From: Aequorivita aquimaris
GTDB taxonomy: Bacteria; Bacteroidota; Bacteroidia; Flavobacteriales; Flavobacteriaceae
DNA: 64,000 nucleotides
Assembly (NCBI RefSeq): GCF_001573155.1
Contig: NZ_JRWG01000001.1
Location: 372,001-436,000, forward strand
Reading direction: 5' to 3'
The position numbers and the translations under genes are program-made. Position 1 is the first letter of the stretch. Each line of letters opens with the position of its first letter. Positions 34,117 to 42,351 of the stretch are shown here, piece after piece. Below the pieces are notes generated by a model. The model was not told the DNA's origin. It was given only the letters and a program-made list of their open reading frames with translations, and searched no databases.

Positions 34117-34638
34117 ATGGAAAAATTATTAGACTTAACAATATCCAGTGCTGGCCGCATAGTAATTAGCTGTTTGGGAATATATATATTGGTAATTGCA
34201 TTTACGCGTATTTTCGGAAAACGAAGTTTTAGTAAAATGTCCAGTTTTGATTTTGCCATGACCGTGGCGGTGGGGTCGTTAATAGCTACTACGGTCTTAT
34301 CCAGCACCGTATCATTGGCAGAAGGTGCCCTTGGCCTGCTAGCAATCTATTTTTTTCAACTTACCGCCGCTTTTTTCAGGCGGTATAAGAACTTTCGGGA
34401 TGCTATAGACAATACTCCCTTATTATTAATGCAACAGGACCAAATATTGCAGGAAAACCTTAGAAAGGCTAGGGTAACGGAAGGCGATTTACGCGCCAAG
34501 TTGAGGGAGGCCAACGTAACCGACTATTCAGCCATTCAGGCAGTTGTTTTTGAAACGACGGGAGATATAACGGTATTGCACAGCAAGGATATGAACGAAA
34601 ATTTAAAGTCCTGGCTCCTAACCGATGTAGCAGTTTAA
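34117..34638 (+). CDS. DUF421 (YetF-type) membrane protein
   Basis: A 173-residue protein with three membrane spans (about 12-30, 45-60 and 62-80) and a C-terminal soluble DUF421 domain. The signature FTRIFGKRSFSKMSSFDFAM and VAVGSLIA is clear. DUF421 proteins occur in spore and stress contexts; the biochemical role is unknown. Translationally close to the SemiSWEET gene (2-bp gap). Confidence 0.88.
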   Translation: MEKLLDLTISSAGRIVISCLGIYILVIAFTRIFGKRSFSKMSSFDFAMTVAVGSLIATTVLSSTVSLAEGALGLLAIYFFQLTAAFFRRYKNFRDAIDNTPLLLMQQDQILQENLRKARVTEGDLRAKLREANVTDYSAIQAVVFETTGDITVLHSKDMNENLKSWLLTDVAV

Positions 34639-34640
34639 GG

Positions 34641-34901
34641 ATGGAGGTTCAAATAATAGGGTTTATTGCTGGCCTGCTAACTACGATTGCCGTGCTGCCC
34701 CAGCTATTAAAATCATGGAAGACTAAGAAGGTTTTGGATATATCCCCCGCGATGTTTATGCTTTTACTAGGGGGTGTGGGTTTATGGGTAATATATGGAA
34801 TTATTAAAATGGATTATCCCATCATAATAACCAATGGAATTTCCTTTTTATTAAACGCATCGATGTTGTTTATAATGATGCGATATAAAACGGAAGATTA
34901 A
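34641..34901 (+). CDS. SemiSWEET-type small transporter (PQ-loop)
   Basis: An 86-residue three-helix protein. The PQ motif is in TTIAVLPQLLKSWKTKKV, followed by a hydrophobic span and TNGISFLLNASMLF. This matches bacterial SemiSWEET (MtN3/saliva) sugar transporters that work as dimers. It is 2 bp after DUF421, so they are coupled. The substrate (a small sugar) is known only from other family members. Confidence 0.85.
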   Translation: MEVQIIGFIAGLLTTIAVLPQLLKSWKTKKVLDISPAMFMLLLGGVGLWVIYGIIKMDYPIIITNGISFLLNASMLFIMMRYKTED

Positions 34902-34929
34902 CACTTTTGCCACAGTTCTTTGGTTGAAT

Positions 34930-34946
34930 GTTAAAATGGCTTTAAA
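34930..34946 (+). promoter_or_regulatory. shared stress box before YqcI/YcgG
   Basis: GTTAAA-ATGGCTT-TAAA, 86 bp before the start at 35016. Confidence 0.45.
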
Positions 34947-35015
34947 TAGCAGCTAAGAAATTATTAAAAGAAATGAGAATCCTAAAGCAAATTGATAATT
35001 TTCAGAAAAAAAGTT

Positions 35016-35684
35016 ATGAAACCATCAATACCAACCTGTGGAAATAGACACATTTCTGAAGATTTTAAAAAGTTTGTCATACATGATAATCATCCCTGCA
35101 TAATGGCAAATACAGTATTCCAAATGGAGAACTATCAACTTAACGTTTACGGACGTTTGGGAAGTAAGAAAACTGCAAGGGATTTGTTTGGGGATTTAAG
35201 TGAGTATATTGCCCAATATGATTTTGACAGCAAGGAATTTGAGTCTTATATTGCTGTATTTCCAGATATGGAAGTTTTTAGTGAGATAGAATTTGAAAAC
35301 TTATTGTGGAGACAATTACAATTCCTACACGAAATGGACAACGAGCCCTGGGATAGCAGTGTGAGCAATGATCCAGAAGATTCTAAATTTAGTTTTAGCA
35401 TAGGCGGGAAAGCCTTTTATGTAGTGGGTCTGCATCCAAAGGCATCCAGAAAGGCACGCCGGGCCCCCTACCCCACGTTAGTATTTAATTTACACGCCCA
35501 ATTTGAGAAGTTACGGGAGATGGGAGTTTATCATAAGATTCGCGACAAGATACGTAAGCGTGATATTGATTTACAAGGAGATATAAATCCAGTATTACAG
35601 GATTTTGGGGAAGATAGTGAAGCGAAACAATATAGTGGAAGAAAGGTGGAAGGCAATTGGAAGTGCCCATTTCATCATAAATAA
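35016..35684 (+). CDS. YqcI/YcgG-family heme-dependent N-hydroxylase-like protein
   Basis: A 222-residue cytoplasmic protein with the start at ATG 35016 (a TTG at 34992 would add 8 residues). The family is shown by HDNHPCIMANTVF near residue 25, YGRLGSKK near 50, and the C-terminal GLHPKASRKARRAPYPTLVFN near 145, ending GNWKCPFHHK. One member, GntA in guanitoxin biosynthesis, is a heme enzyme that N-hydroxylates a guanidine. The substrate here is unknown. The stop codon abuts the MgtC start, and a DUF1989 gene follows, hinting at a shared guanidino or urea-related theme (inference). Confidence 0.82.
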   Translation: MKPSIPTCGNRHISEDFKKFVIHDNHPCIMANTVFQMENYQLNVYGRLGSKKTARDLFGDLSEYIAQYDFDSKEFESYIAVFPDMEVFSEIEFENLLWRQLQFLHEMDNEPWDSSVSNDPEDSKFSFSIGGKAFYVVGLHPKASRKARRAPYPTLVFNLHAQFEKLREMGVYHKIRDKIRKRDIDLQGDINPVLQDFGEDSEAKQYSGRKVEGNWKCPFHHK

Positions 35685-36146
35685 ATGAAAAGGATGGAGG
35701 CAGTTACTACATTTGAATTTGTATTAAATACCATTATTGCCATGATTGCTGGAATTTGTGTAGGGATAGAACGGCAGATGAAAAATAAGAATGCGGGACT
35801 TAAGACCAATGCATTGGTAGCAGTAGGTGCCGCTATATTTATTGGTATTTCCTTTCAGTATATTGATTTGCCCAATGTGGATTTAACTCGGATAGCAGGA
35901 CAAATTATTGTAGGCGTAGGATTCTTGGGCGCGGGGGTTATTGTTAAGCGCAAAAGAGAAATTTCTGGACTGGCAACTGCCGCAGCTATATGGTGCAGTG
36001 CTGCCTTAGGGTGTTTGGCAGCTTTGGGTATGTATATTGAATTGGCTGCCAGCACGCTTATCATAGTATTTATAAATCTGGTTCTGGGTTATTACAACAA
36101 GAAAATTTACAACAATAACCATAAAAACCAATCACAAATTACATAG
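35685..36146 (+). CDS. MgtC/SapB family membrane protein
   Basis: A 153-residue inner-membrane protein with the MgtC core: AGICVGIERQMKNKNAGLKT near residue 22, ALVAVGAAIFIGIS, DLTRIAGQIIVGVGFLGAG and AAAIWCSAALG. Four to five hydrophobic spans. It lacks the C-terminal cytoplasmic domain of Salmonella MgtC, so a role in virulence-type regulation should not be assumed. The start codon directly follows the previous stop. Confidence 0.88.
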   Translation: MKRMEAVTTFEFVLNTIIAMIAGICVGIERQMKNKNAGLKTNALVAVGAAIFIGISFQYIDLPNVDLTRIAGQIIVGVGFLGAGVIVKRKREISGLATAAAIWCSAALGCLAALGMYIELAASTLIIVFINLVLGYYNKKIYNNNHKNQSQIT

Positions 36147-36150
36147 CATT

Positions 36151-36738
36151 ATGATAAAGGAGATCGCGGCCCAGACTGGAGTTGCATTTACATTGAAAAA
36201 AGGTGAAAAGTTAAAAGTTATTGACCCACAGGGAAAACAGGTAAGCGATATGGTGTTGTTTAATAAGCAGGACCCACGCGAAAAGATTTCCTCAGGAAAA
36301 ACGCTTGATTTTGAGGAATGCATACTTATCACTAAGGGAAATTATTTATGGAGCAATCGCAGCAGAAAGATGATGGAGATTTTGGAAGATACCAATGGCC
36401 GGAACGATTTTTTGTTGGCACCATGTAGTCCGGAGACATTTAAGATCATGTACAATAACCCGGAATACCATCCCAGTTGTTTCGAAAATCTATATACAAA
36501 TCTGGAGCCTTATGGTATATCAGCTGATGATGTGCCCACGGCCTTTAACATATTTATGAATGTCCAATTTGATGCGAAGGGGAAAATTTCAGTACTTCCA
36601 CCTTTAAGCAAACCCAACGATTTTGTGCTTTTTGAGGCGCAAATGGATTTAATAGTTGCTCTTACGGCCTGTTCTGCAGAAGATAGTAACGGAGGAAGTT
36701 TTAAACCTATTCATTACGGAATTTTAAAGGATAATTAA
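36151..36738 (+). CDS. DUF1989 / urea carboxylase-associated family protein
   Basis: A 195-residue cupin-like cytoplasmic protein. The core VIDPQGKQVSDMVLFNKQDP and the metal-ligand-like CSPETF, HPSCFENLY and FNIFMNVQFD match the DUF1989 family, whose members sit with urea carboxylase or aminomethyltransferases in other bacteria. It lies 4 bp after the mgtC gene. The reaction is unknown. Neighbouring YqcI/YcgG makes a role in oxidised guanidine or urea derivatives conceivable. Confidence 0.82.
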   Translation: MIKEIAAQTGVAFTLKKGEKLKVIDPQGKQVSDMVLFNKQDPREKISSGKTLDFEECILITKGNYLWSNRSRKMMEILEDTNGRNDFLLAPCSPETFKIMYNNPEYHPSCFENLYTNLEPYGISADDVPTAFNIFMNVQFDAKGKISVLPPLSKPNDFVLFEAQMDLIVALTACSAEDSNGGSFKPIHYGILKDN

Positions 36739-36834
36739 ATAATGAAAGGGGGCTAGCAAAGAGATGGAATTAGTGTTATTCTATTTGCTTGACCCACCAG
36801 ATACCTATAAAAATTGGAAATAAGCTGTTTTAGG

Positions 36835-39255
36835 TTATTTTAGATTATCAATAGCCTTTCCCATATCAAGGCCCTTTCCAAGAACAGGTTTAAACCAATC
36901 GCCCATATTTGTTATTCGGTCGGGCATAGTTTTAATTGTGAAATCTAAAATCTCCAGCCCTGGCTTCACTTCCATCCATGAAAGGGGGGCAGAAACAGGG
37001 GCTCCCACTTTCGGACGTACACAATATGGCGCTGCCAAGGTTTGTCCACGGCGGTTTTGCAGATAATCCAAATAGATTTTATCCTTGCGGTTTTTTACCG
37101 CACGCTCCATGCTGGTTAGCTTCGGTAGTTTTTCCTGTATATAATAGCACAAAAGTTTGGTGAAGTCACGGGCTTCTTCGTAACTATATTTTTCACCCAA
37201 TGGCAGATAAATATGCAAACCTGAAGAGCCGGAAGTTTTACAAAACCCTTTTATCTTTGCCAAATCCAACACCTCTTTTGCTGCCAAGGCCACTTCAATC
37301 ACCTGCTCAAAGGTGTTTTTGCTGGAAGGGTCCAGATCTATTACCGTATAGGTGGGATGTTCTAAATTTTGGATGGTAGAGTTCCAAGGATTTATCTCTA
37401 TGCAGCCCAAATTTGCCATATAAAGCAGCGTGGCCTCATTTTGGCACAGCAGGTAGTCAATTTCTTTTTTGGAGGATTCAGAATATATTTTTACGGTTTC
37501 TACCCAATTGGGCAAGGTTTCATTGTCCTTTTGATAAAAGGAGGGTTTTGAAATACCGTTTGGATGCCGATGTAGATTTTGCGGACGGTTCAACAGATAT
37601 GGTAGTATGGTTTCCGAAATATTGAGGTAATAGTCAATTAAATCGTATTTAGTATATCCGGCATCTGGCCAATATACCTTTTCCAAGTTGGAAAGGGGAA
37701 CGGAAATACCATTCACTTCCAAATGGGAGTTACTGCTTTTGCTGGATTTTGAAGTTGATTCTTTAGGCGAGCCCGACGTTACTTCCTCCAACTCCTTGTC
37801 GTTTCGCAAACCTTTGAAAATTGGGTGGCGCATCAGGCCGCTTTTGGTCCATTCCGAAAACTTGACCTCGCAAATCAATTGTGGTTCGACCCAGTGCGGA
37901 ATCCTTCCTTTAAGTGCCAATTTCTTTCCAAACGGATTGGTCTCTATTTCCAAGGCCTTTAATTTTTTCAACAGTGACTTTTGTTCCGAAGCGGAAAAAC
38001 CCGAGCCGCAATTGCCCACGTAGGTAAGCTCTTCATTTTGGAACATCCCGAGGATAAGCGATCCAAAAATTGCCCCGCCGCTTACCGAATCGGTAAACCC
38101 ACAAATAACAGTTTCCTCCGTATGGGTATCTTTTATTTTTAGCCATTTTTCACTGCGGTAAGCCGGGAAATATAGCGAATCGGCTTTTTTGGCAATTACA
38201 CCCTCCATACCCGCCCCAATGGCGCGTTCATAGAGTGTAGGTCCCATACCCTCTATATGGTCGCAAAAAAGAATATGTTTCAAACCCTCCAAAATATCGG
38301 GCAACAGACTTTTACGCTCCAATAAGGGAAGGGAAATGGTATCGTGGCCATTTAGATAAAGTAGATCAAATACATAATACCGAAGCTCGCCTTTGGGCTT
38401 TCCAGCTTCGTAATTTTGAAGTTTTTGGAAATCTGGCTTCCCCTTTTTATCTACTATCACTACTTCGCCGTCCAATATACAATCGTGGGGGATGCTTTCC
38501 AGTTCCCTTTTTAACAACGCAAATTTGCTGTTATAGGATATCCCGTTGCGCGAGTACAGTTCCACCTCACCGTTGTTGATGTTGGTCAGGACTCGATAGC
38601 CATCCCATTTCAATTCAAAAACCCAATCGGGATCCTTAAATATTTTCTTGGCCGGGCTTGCGAGCATCGGTTTTATAAATTCCTTGGGGTTAAGCGATTT
38701 TACTTTTCCAGCTTTTATTTCCTTGTTCGTTTTCGCAAAAACCTCGGCGTCATATTCTAAATCGGTGGCATAGTTGTCTTTCTTTTTAATGAGGAGCCAT
38801 TGGTTTTTCTCTTCCCCTCTTTGGGTATGTACCAAAGCAAAAACTCCCTTTATTTTTTTTCCGAAAAATTCAATTTTCAGGTCACCTTTTTCCAATTGCT
38901 CTACCGGGTCTTTACCTTCCCCACTCTCCAAAACCTTATAGGTGCCCTGGTCCCAAATGTCCATTACGCCTGCGCCGTAATTGCCTTTGGGAATAGTTCC
39001 GTGAAAAAAGAGATATTTCACCGGGTGGTCTTCGGTCATTATTGCCAGGCGTTTGTCCGATGGATTCATGGACGGACCTTTAGGTACAGCCCAACTTTTA
39101 AGAACGCCATCCATTTCAAGCCGAAGGTCGTAATGAAGTCTTCTTGCCTGATGGCGCTGTATTACGAAGCGGTATGCGTTTTCCTTATCCAACTCGCCCG
39201 TGGGTTCAGGCGTGGAGTTGAATTTGCGCTTTTTTATATAATCGTCTAATGCCAC
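36835..39255 (-). CDS. ligD: DNA ligase D (non-homologous end joining)
   Basis: An 806-residue NHEJ enzyme with the order phosphoesterase-ligase-polymerase, as in Pseudomonas LigD. Phosphoesterase: RHQARRLHYDLRLEMDGVLK near residue 33 and HGTIPKGNYGAG near 85. Ligase: adenylated lysine in FELKWDGYRV near 215, GEVVIVD near 265 and GMEGVIAKK near 345. Polymerase (primase-like): from about residue 520, with YTVIDLDPSSK containing the catalytic DxD near 640 and SGSSGLHIYLPLG near 690. It ends strand breaks together with Ku, encoded 2 bp upstream. Confidence 0.95.
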   Translation of the reverse strand: MALDDYIKKRKFNSTPEPTGELDKENAYRFVIQRHQARRLHYDLRLEMDGVLKSWAVPKGPSMNPSDKRLAIMTEDHPVKYLFFHGTIPKGNYGAGVMDIWDQGTYKVLESGEGKDPVEQLEKGDLKIEFFGKKIKGVFALVHTQRGEEKNQWLLIKKKDNYATDLEYDAEVFAKTNKEIKAGKVKSLNPKEFIKPMLASPAKKIFKDPDWVFELKWDGYRVLTNINNGEVELYSRNGISYNSKFALLKRELESIPHDCILDGEVVIVDKKGKPDFQKLQNYEAGKPKGELRYYVFDLLYLNGHDTISLPLLERKSLLPDILEGLKHILFCDHIEGMGPTLYERAIGAGMEGVIAKKADSLYFPAYRSEKWLKIKDTHTEETVICGFTDSVSGGAIFGSLILGMFQNEELTYVGNCGSGFSASEQKSLLKKLKALEIETNPFGKKLALKGRIPHWVEPQLICEVKFSEWTKSGLMRHPIFKGLRNDKELEEVTSGSPKESTSKSSKSSNSHLEVNGISVPLSNLEKVYWPDAGYTKYDLIDYYLNISETILPYLLNRPQNLHRHPNGISKPSFYQKDNETLPNWVETVKIYSESSKKEIDYLLCQNEATLLYMANLGCIEINPWNSTIQNLEHPTYTVIDLDPSSKNTFEQVIEVALAAKEVLDLAKIKGFCKTSGSSGLHIYLPLGEKYSYEEARDFTKLLCYYIQEKLPKLTSMERAVKNRKDKIYLDYLQNRRGQTLAAPYCVRPKVGAPVSAPLSWMEVKPGLEILDFTIKTMPDRITNMGDWFKPVLGKGLDMGKAIDNLK

Positions 39256-39257
39256 GG

Positions 39258-40037
39258 TTAGGAGGCTTTACTTTTTTTCTTTTTCTTTTCCAGACTGGCT
39301 TTAAGTTTTGCCATTAAATCGTCAGCTTGGGTAGGCGTGGTGTCTACTTTCTTTGCACGGGTTTTCTTGCCCGAGGCTTTGTTATTAATGATTTTCATCA
39401 ATTGGTTATTGTAAACATCCTTGTATTTATCCAGTTTAAAACTTGTAGTATAGTTTTCGATAAGCGAAAGGGCCATATCCACTTCCTTTTTTGAGACCTT
39501 GGAAGATGGGAGTTTTAAATCGGCAGGGTCACGAATTTCATCTGCAAAGCGGATAACGTGCAGTACCAAAGCGTTTTTGTATACTCCAATAAGGCTTAAA
39601 TTTTCCTTTTGGCGCATTACGAAAGTTGCTACTCCCAATTTTTTCGTTTTTTTTAGGGCATCTCGCAATAAATTATAGCTTTTTCCACCTTCTTTTTGGG
39701 GCTCCAAAAAATACGGACTTTTAAAAAGTAGATCGCTCACCTCAGCCTCCTCAACAAACTCTTCTATATCGATGGTCTTGCTCTTTTTCATATTCGCTTT
39801 TTCAAAATCCTCTTTTTCCAAGACTATATATTTATCATCCTTTTTAAACCCTTTTACGATGTCTTTCCACTCTACTTCCTTTCCTGTTTCCTCATTGACC
39901 CGCTTGTATCGAATACGTGCATTGTCGTGTACATCGAGCATATCCAAGTCAAGTTTTCTATCTTCGGAAGCACTGTACATTTTTATGGGGATTGACACTA
40001 GGCCAAAGCTGATTGAACCGTTCCAGATTGATCTCAT
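39258..40037 (-). CDS. ku: Ku protein (NHEJ)
   Basis: A 259-residue homodimeric DNA-end binding protein; the start at 40037 (MRSIWNGSISFGLVSIPIKM) is the family norm, and the frame to 40067 is discarded. The core LLFKSPYFLEPQK near 130 and GVATFVMRQKENL are visible, with a lysine-rich C-terminal tail (KASGKKTRAKK, LEKKKKKSKAS) typical for recruiting LigD. Its gene is followed by ligD after 2 bp. The GTTAAA box on its promoter has a 6-base gap (40088-40104). Confidence 0.95.
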   Translation of the reverse strand: MRSIWNGSISFGLVSIPIKMYSASEDRKLDLDMLDVHDNARIRYKRVNEETGKEVEWKDIVKGFKKDDKYIVLEKEDFEKANMKKSKTIDIEEFVEEAEVSDLLFKSPYFLEPQKEGGKSYNLLRDALKKTKKLGVATFVMRQKENLSLIGVYKNALVLHVIRFADEIRDPADLKLPSSKVSKKEVDMALSLIENYTTSFKLDKYKDVYNNQLMKIINNKASGKKTRAKKVDTTPTQADDLMAKLKASLEKKKKKSKAS

Positions 40038-40087
40038 AATATCCTTTTTCTTTAAAATTAAAACCAAAATTTGGATAGAAAACAGCA

Positions 40088-40104
40088 GTTTACGATACTT
40101 TAAC
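40088..40104 (-). promoter_or_regulatory. stress-box-like element before ku
   Basis: On the minus strand GTTAAA-GTATCG-TAAAC (gap of 6 instead of 7) followed by TGCTGTTTT, about 52-67 bp before the ku start. Confidence 0.35.
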
Positions 40105-40203
40105 AGTTAGCTATTATTTCTCAGTTAACTGGGGGTTGTTGGATGTTTGTCCGATTGAGTGTAAAAATAAAAATGACAACGTATTCAAATAGCCTCTAAA
40201 TTA

Positions 40204-41034
40204 TTATCCATCAGCTTCTATCATACGATTTTGCAGACAATCTTTTAGGTGATCCAAAAACTTAGTTGGATGCAATTTCCTATTTCTTATTTCTAGAAAG
40301 ATTCTATAATAATCCCCTAATTCTATGTGCATTACAGATTCAAAAGCTTTAGCAATTTCCTTAATATCTGCACGGCCGTGATTTATTGAGCCAGTTGAAT
40401 GGAGCGCATATACCAGTTCGACCAAATCTACCTTTGCGCCAGTCCATTTTAACATATTGGTATTTTCAATATTAGAAAATGGGTTTTTTGTTTTTCGTGA
40501 AATTTTATGTTTAAGGAAATTTATGGTTAATGTATTTCCCATTATCTGGGCAAATACCATATCCTTGGCGGTAGAAAATTTAATATCGATCAATGATGCA
40601 ATTGAATCGCAATGCAATTCAACAGGCGAAGAATTCCTTATAAAATATTGATCATCAAGATGCGTAAGGTTGCGGATATAATACTCATATATCTCATGGT
40701 TTTCGATAAAGTAATTTTTTAAAATGGAAATATATTCTATATAAAATTTGTGTTTCTCCTTCCAGCTTTCCAGTGGACTATAGCGTTTAATATGTACCAA
40801 ATTCCAATAATAAATAAGATACCCTACGACTTTTGGTTTTATAGTTTTAAAAAAAAGGCATTCGTCACGGAGGTTTATAAAACCTTTTTTTAAAACCTGT
40901 TCGCGCATATTGTTTATTGTATCCGTGCATAACTGAATCGCAGTTCCCGCACTGGAGTACATATGAGTAGCGTTCAATTCCAGTTGTTCCAGGTTATTTT
41001 CCAGATGCGTAAGTTCTTGTTGAAAAAGTTTCAT
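40204..41034 (-). CDS. RteC-family protein
   Basis: A 276-residue helical protein of the RteC family, known from tetracycline-induced excision control in Bacteroides conjugative transposons. Hallmarks are INLRDECLFFKTIKPKVVGYL near 62 and DLVELVYALHSTGSINHGRA near 195. No mobility genes lie beside it, so it may serve as an ordinary chromosomal regulator. It is divergent from the LytTR regulator at 41175, with a palindrome (41110) in the shared spacer. Confidence 0.85.
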   Translation of the reverse strand: MKLFQQELTHLENNLEQLELNATHMYSSAGTAIQLCTDTINNMREQVLKKGFINLRDECLFFKTIKPKVVGYLIYYWNLVHIKRYSPLESWKEKHKFYIEYISILKNYFIENHEIYEYYIRNLTHLDDQYFIRNSSPVELHCDSIASLIDIKFSTAKDMVFAQIMGNTLTINFLKHKISRKTKNPFSNIENTNMLKWTGAKVDLVELVYALHSTGSINHGRADIKEIAKAFESVMHIELGDYYRIFLEIRNRKLHPTKFLDHLKDCLQNRMIEADG

Positions 41035-41109
41035 GCTGGGGCTAATTTTGTTTAATACTATGAAATTAGCAATAAGGCTTTATTTGAAGCTATAATAATC
41101 CATAGCAAG

Positions 41110-41128
41110 AGTAAGGTTGAACCTTACT
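41110..41128. promoter_or_regulatory. palindromic operator shared with 45095
   Basis: AGTAAGGTT-G-AACCTTACT, a perfect palindrome extended to AGAG..CTCT. It lies between the divergent RteC and LytTR genes. The half-site AACCTTACT returns at 45106 and 45128 before the MauE-like gene. Confidence 0.6.
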
Positions 41129-41174
41129 CTTTAAACAGTGGTAATTCTTAATATTCGGGTATTAATCCTTCCTT

Positions 41175-41918
41175 TTGAGATATTATTTAATTATCGATAG
41201 CAATACAAAGACAATTGAATTTATTCAAGAGGCTTTTTCTGCACTATCTGAATATAGTTGTGCAGGAATAAATAGTTCTTTTTCTTTAGAACTGAATAAC
41301 AGTTTAAAATGTAATCCGGAATTAATACTTATCAATTTTGATGCAATAAGCGCGAACCCATTTAAAACCATAAAACAAATAAATAAAATCTTTGGTATTC
41401 CTCCTAAATACATAGTGCTGACCTCTTGTTACAAAAAAGCTTTTAAAGCATATAAAAAGGGTGCCGTGGATGTAGTTGACAAGTGGGAAACACCGAAAGA
41501 AATTGAAAGAGCCATCTCTCGTTATCACTCTGCAAATTTTCCCACTAAATTATATTGTATTCATTATTATTATAAATATCGATATCTTCATTTAGACGAT
41601 ATTTTATTTTTAAAAGCGGACAATTACACAACTGATTTTATTTTAAAAGACGGGACTATCTTACACGGCTACAAAACCCTTAAAAACACACATCATCAAT
41701 TACCCCATAATTTCCAGCGAATCCATAGAAGTTACGTTATAAATTCTTACTATGTAAAGCGGATTGATTATGGGAAAAAGGAAATCATTTTACATTATTC
41801 CGAACAGGTTCTCAAATTCTCAAAAACCTATACTAACAATATAGAAACAGTAAAACGGATTTTAGCAGATCCTGAGAATCCGCTTTTTGGACAAAAGTCG
41901 ATTCATTTACTGCCATAG
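41175..41918 (+). CDS. LytTR-family response regulator
   Basis: A 247-residue regulator with a divergent receiver (YLIIDSNTKTIEF; LILINFDAIS) and a C-terminal LytTR DNA-binding domain (DDILFLKADNYTTDFILKDG; FQRIHRSYVIN). Start is TTG at 41175; there is no better ATG. The phospho-acceptor region is atypical, so phosphorylation is uncertain. Its neighbourhood contains a palindrome likely bound by it, and the same half-site controls the MauE-like gene 4 kb away. Confidence 0.82.
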   Translation: MRYYLIIDSNTKTIEFIQEAFSALSEYSCAGINSSFSLELNNSLKCNPELILINFDAISANPFKTIKQINKIFGIPPKYIVLTSCYKKAFKAYKKGAVDVVDKWETPKEIERAISRYHSANFPTKLYCIHYYYKYRYLHLDDILFLKADNYTTDFILKDGTILHGYKTLKNTHHQLPHNFQRIHRSYVINSYYVKRIDYGKKEIILHYSEQVLKFSKTYTNNIETVKRILADPENPLFGQKSIHLLP

Positions 41919-42042
41919 CCTCACTTCTTGCTTTTACAACTGTGGTTTTCACTTACTAACCACCTTCCGAATGCATTTTTTATAAATGCACAATTATCTT
42001 AGCACTAAGGAACTAGCTTACATTTAATTCTAGTTCTAGTTT

Positions 42043-42056
42043 CATTGTGCACAATG
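42043..42056. promoter_or_regulatory. perfect 14-bp palindrome before the lipoprotein gene
   Basis: CATTGTGCACAATG, 51 bp upstream of the lipoprotein start codon. No -7 box of the usual kind is visible next to it. Confidence 0.45.
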
Positions 42057-42107
42057 GGCGCCCTCCTAAAAAGGGAAAACTATTTTATTCACTTAAAATC
42101 GCTCACG

Positions 42108-42266
42108 ATGAAAACAAAAATTACTTTTCTCGGTCTAGTAATATTTACTAGCCTGCTCACCAATTGTACACCCAATGCGTTAATTGACGAAACCAGTGCA
42201 CAAACCCCTCCAATTTATAATACGGGGGGAGAACACAGTGCCGAACCTGATAATGATAAGGATTGA
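42108..42266 (+). CDS. tiny lipoprotein (52 aa)
   Basis: A frame beginning MKTKITFLGLVIFTSLLTNC has a lipoprotein signal peptide ending in the lipobox LLTNC. The mature part is about 33 residues, hydrophilic, rich in T, P, E, D and ending AEPDNDKD. A longer frame from 42045 is not preferred. It precedes a hairpin (42290) and the TPR kinase gene. Such tiny lipoproteins often sit beside TPR kinases in Flavobacteriaceae; whether they are ligands or decoys is unknown. Confidence 0.65.
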   Translation: MKTKITFLGLVIFTSLLTNCTPNALIDETSAQTPPIYNTGGEHSAEPDNDKD

Positions 42267-42289
42267 GATTTATAACATCCTGAATACAA

Positions 42290-42319
42290 GAGAAGCCTTT
42301 TATTTTAGAAAGGCTTTTC
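42290..42319 (+). terminator. hairpin between lipoprotein and kinase genes
   Basis: GAGAAGCCTTT-tattttag-AAAGGCTTTTC with one mismatch, followed by a T-rich stretch. Directly after it lies TACATTTG (42321-42328), the -7 box of the kinase gene. Confidence 0.65.
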
Positions 42320-42320
42320 T

Positions 42321-42328
42321 TACATTTG
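42321..42328 (+). promoter_or_regulatory. -7 box of the kinase gene
   Basis: TACATTTG, an exact TAnnTTTG match, 23 bp before the ATG at 42352. Confidence 0.65.
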
Positions 42329-42351
42329 TAAACTCCCCCTATACATTGAAT

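Noticed and set aside
40204-41034. Conjugative transposon around RteC
   Set aside because: No integrase, mobilisation or tra genes nearby; RteC-family proteins also occur as lone chromosomal genes.
42184-42351. Upstream extension of the TPR kinase
   Set aside because: It overlaps the lipoprotein gene and lies before the hairpin and -7 box at 42321; the residues look non-coding.
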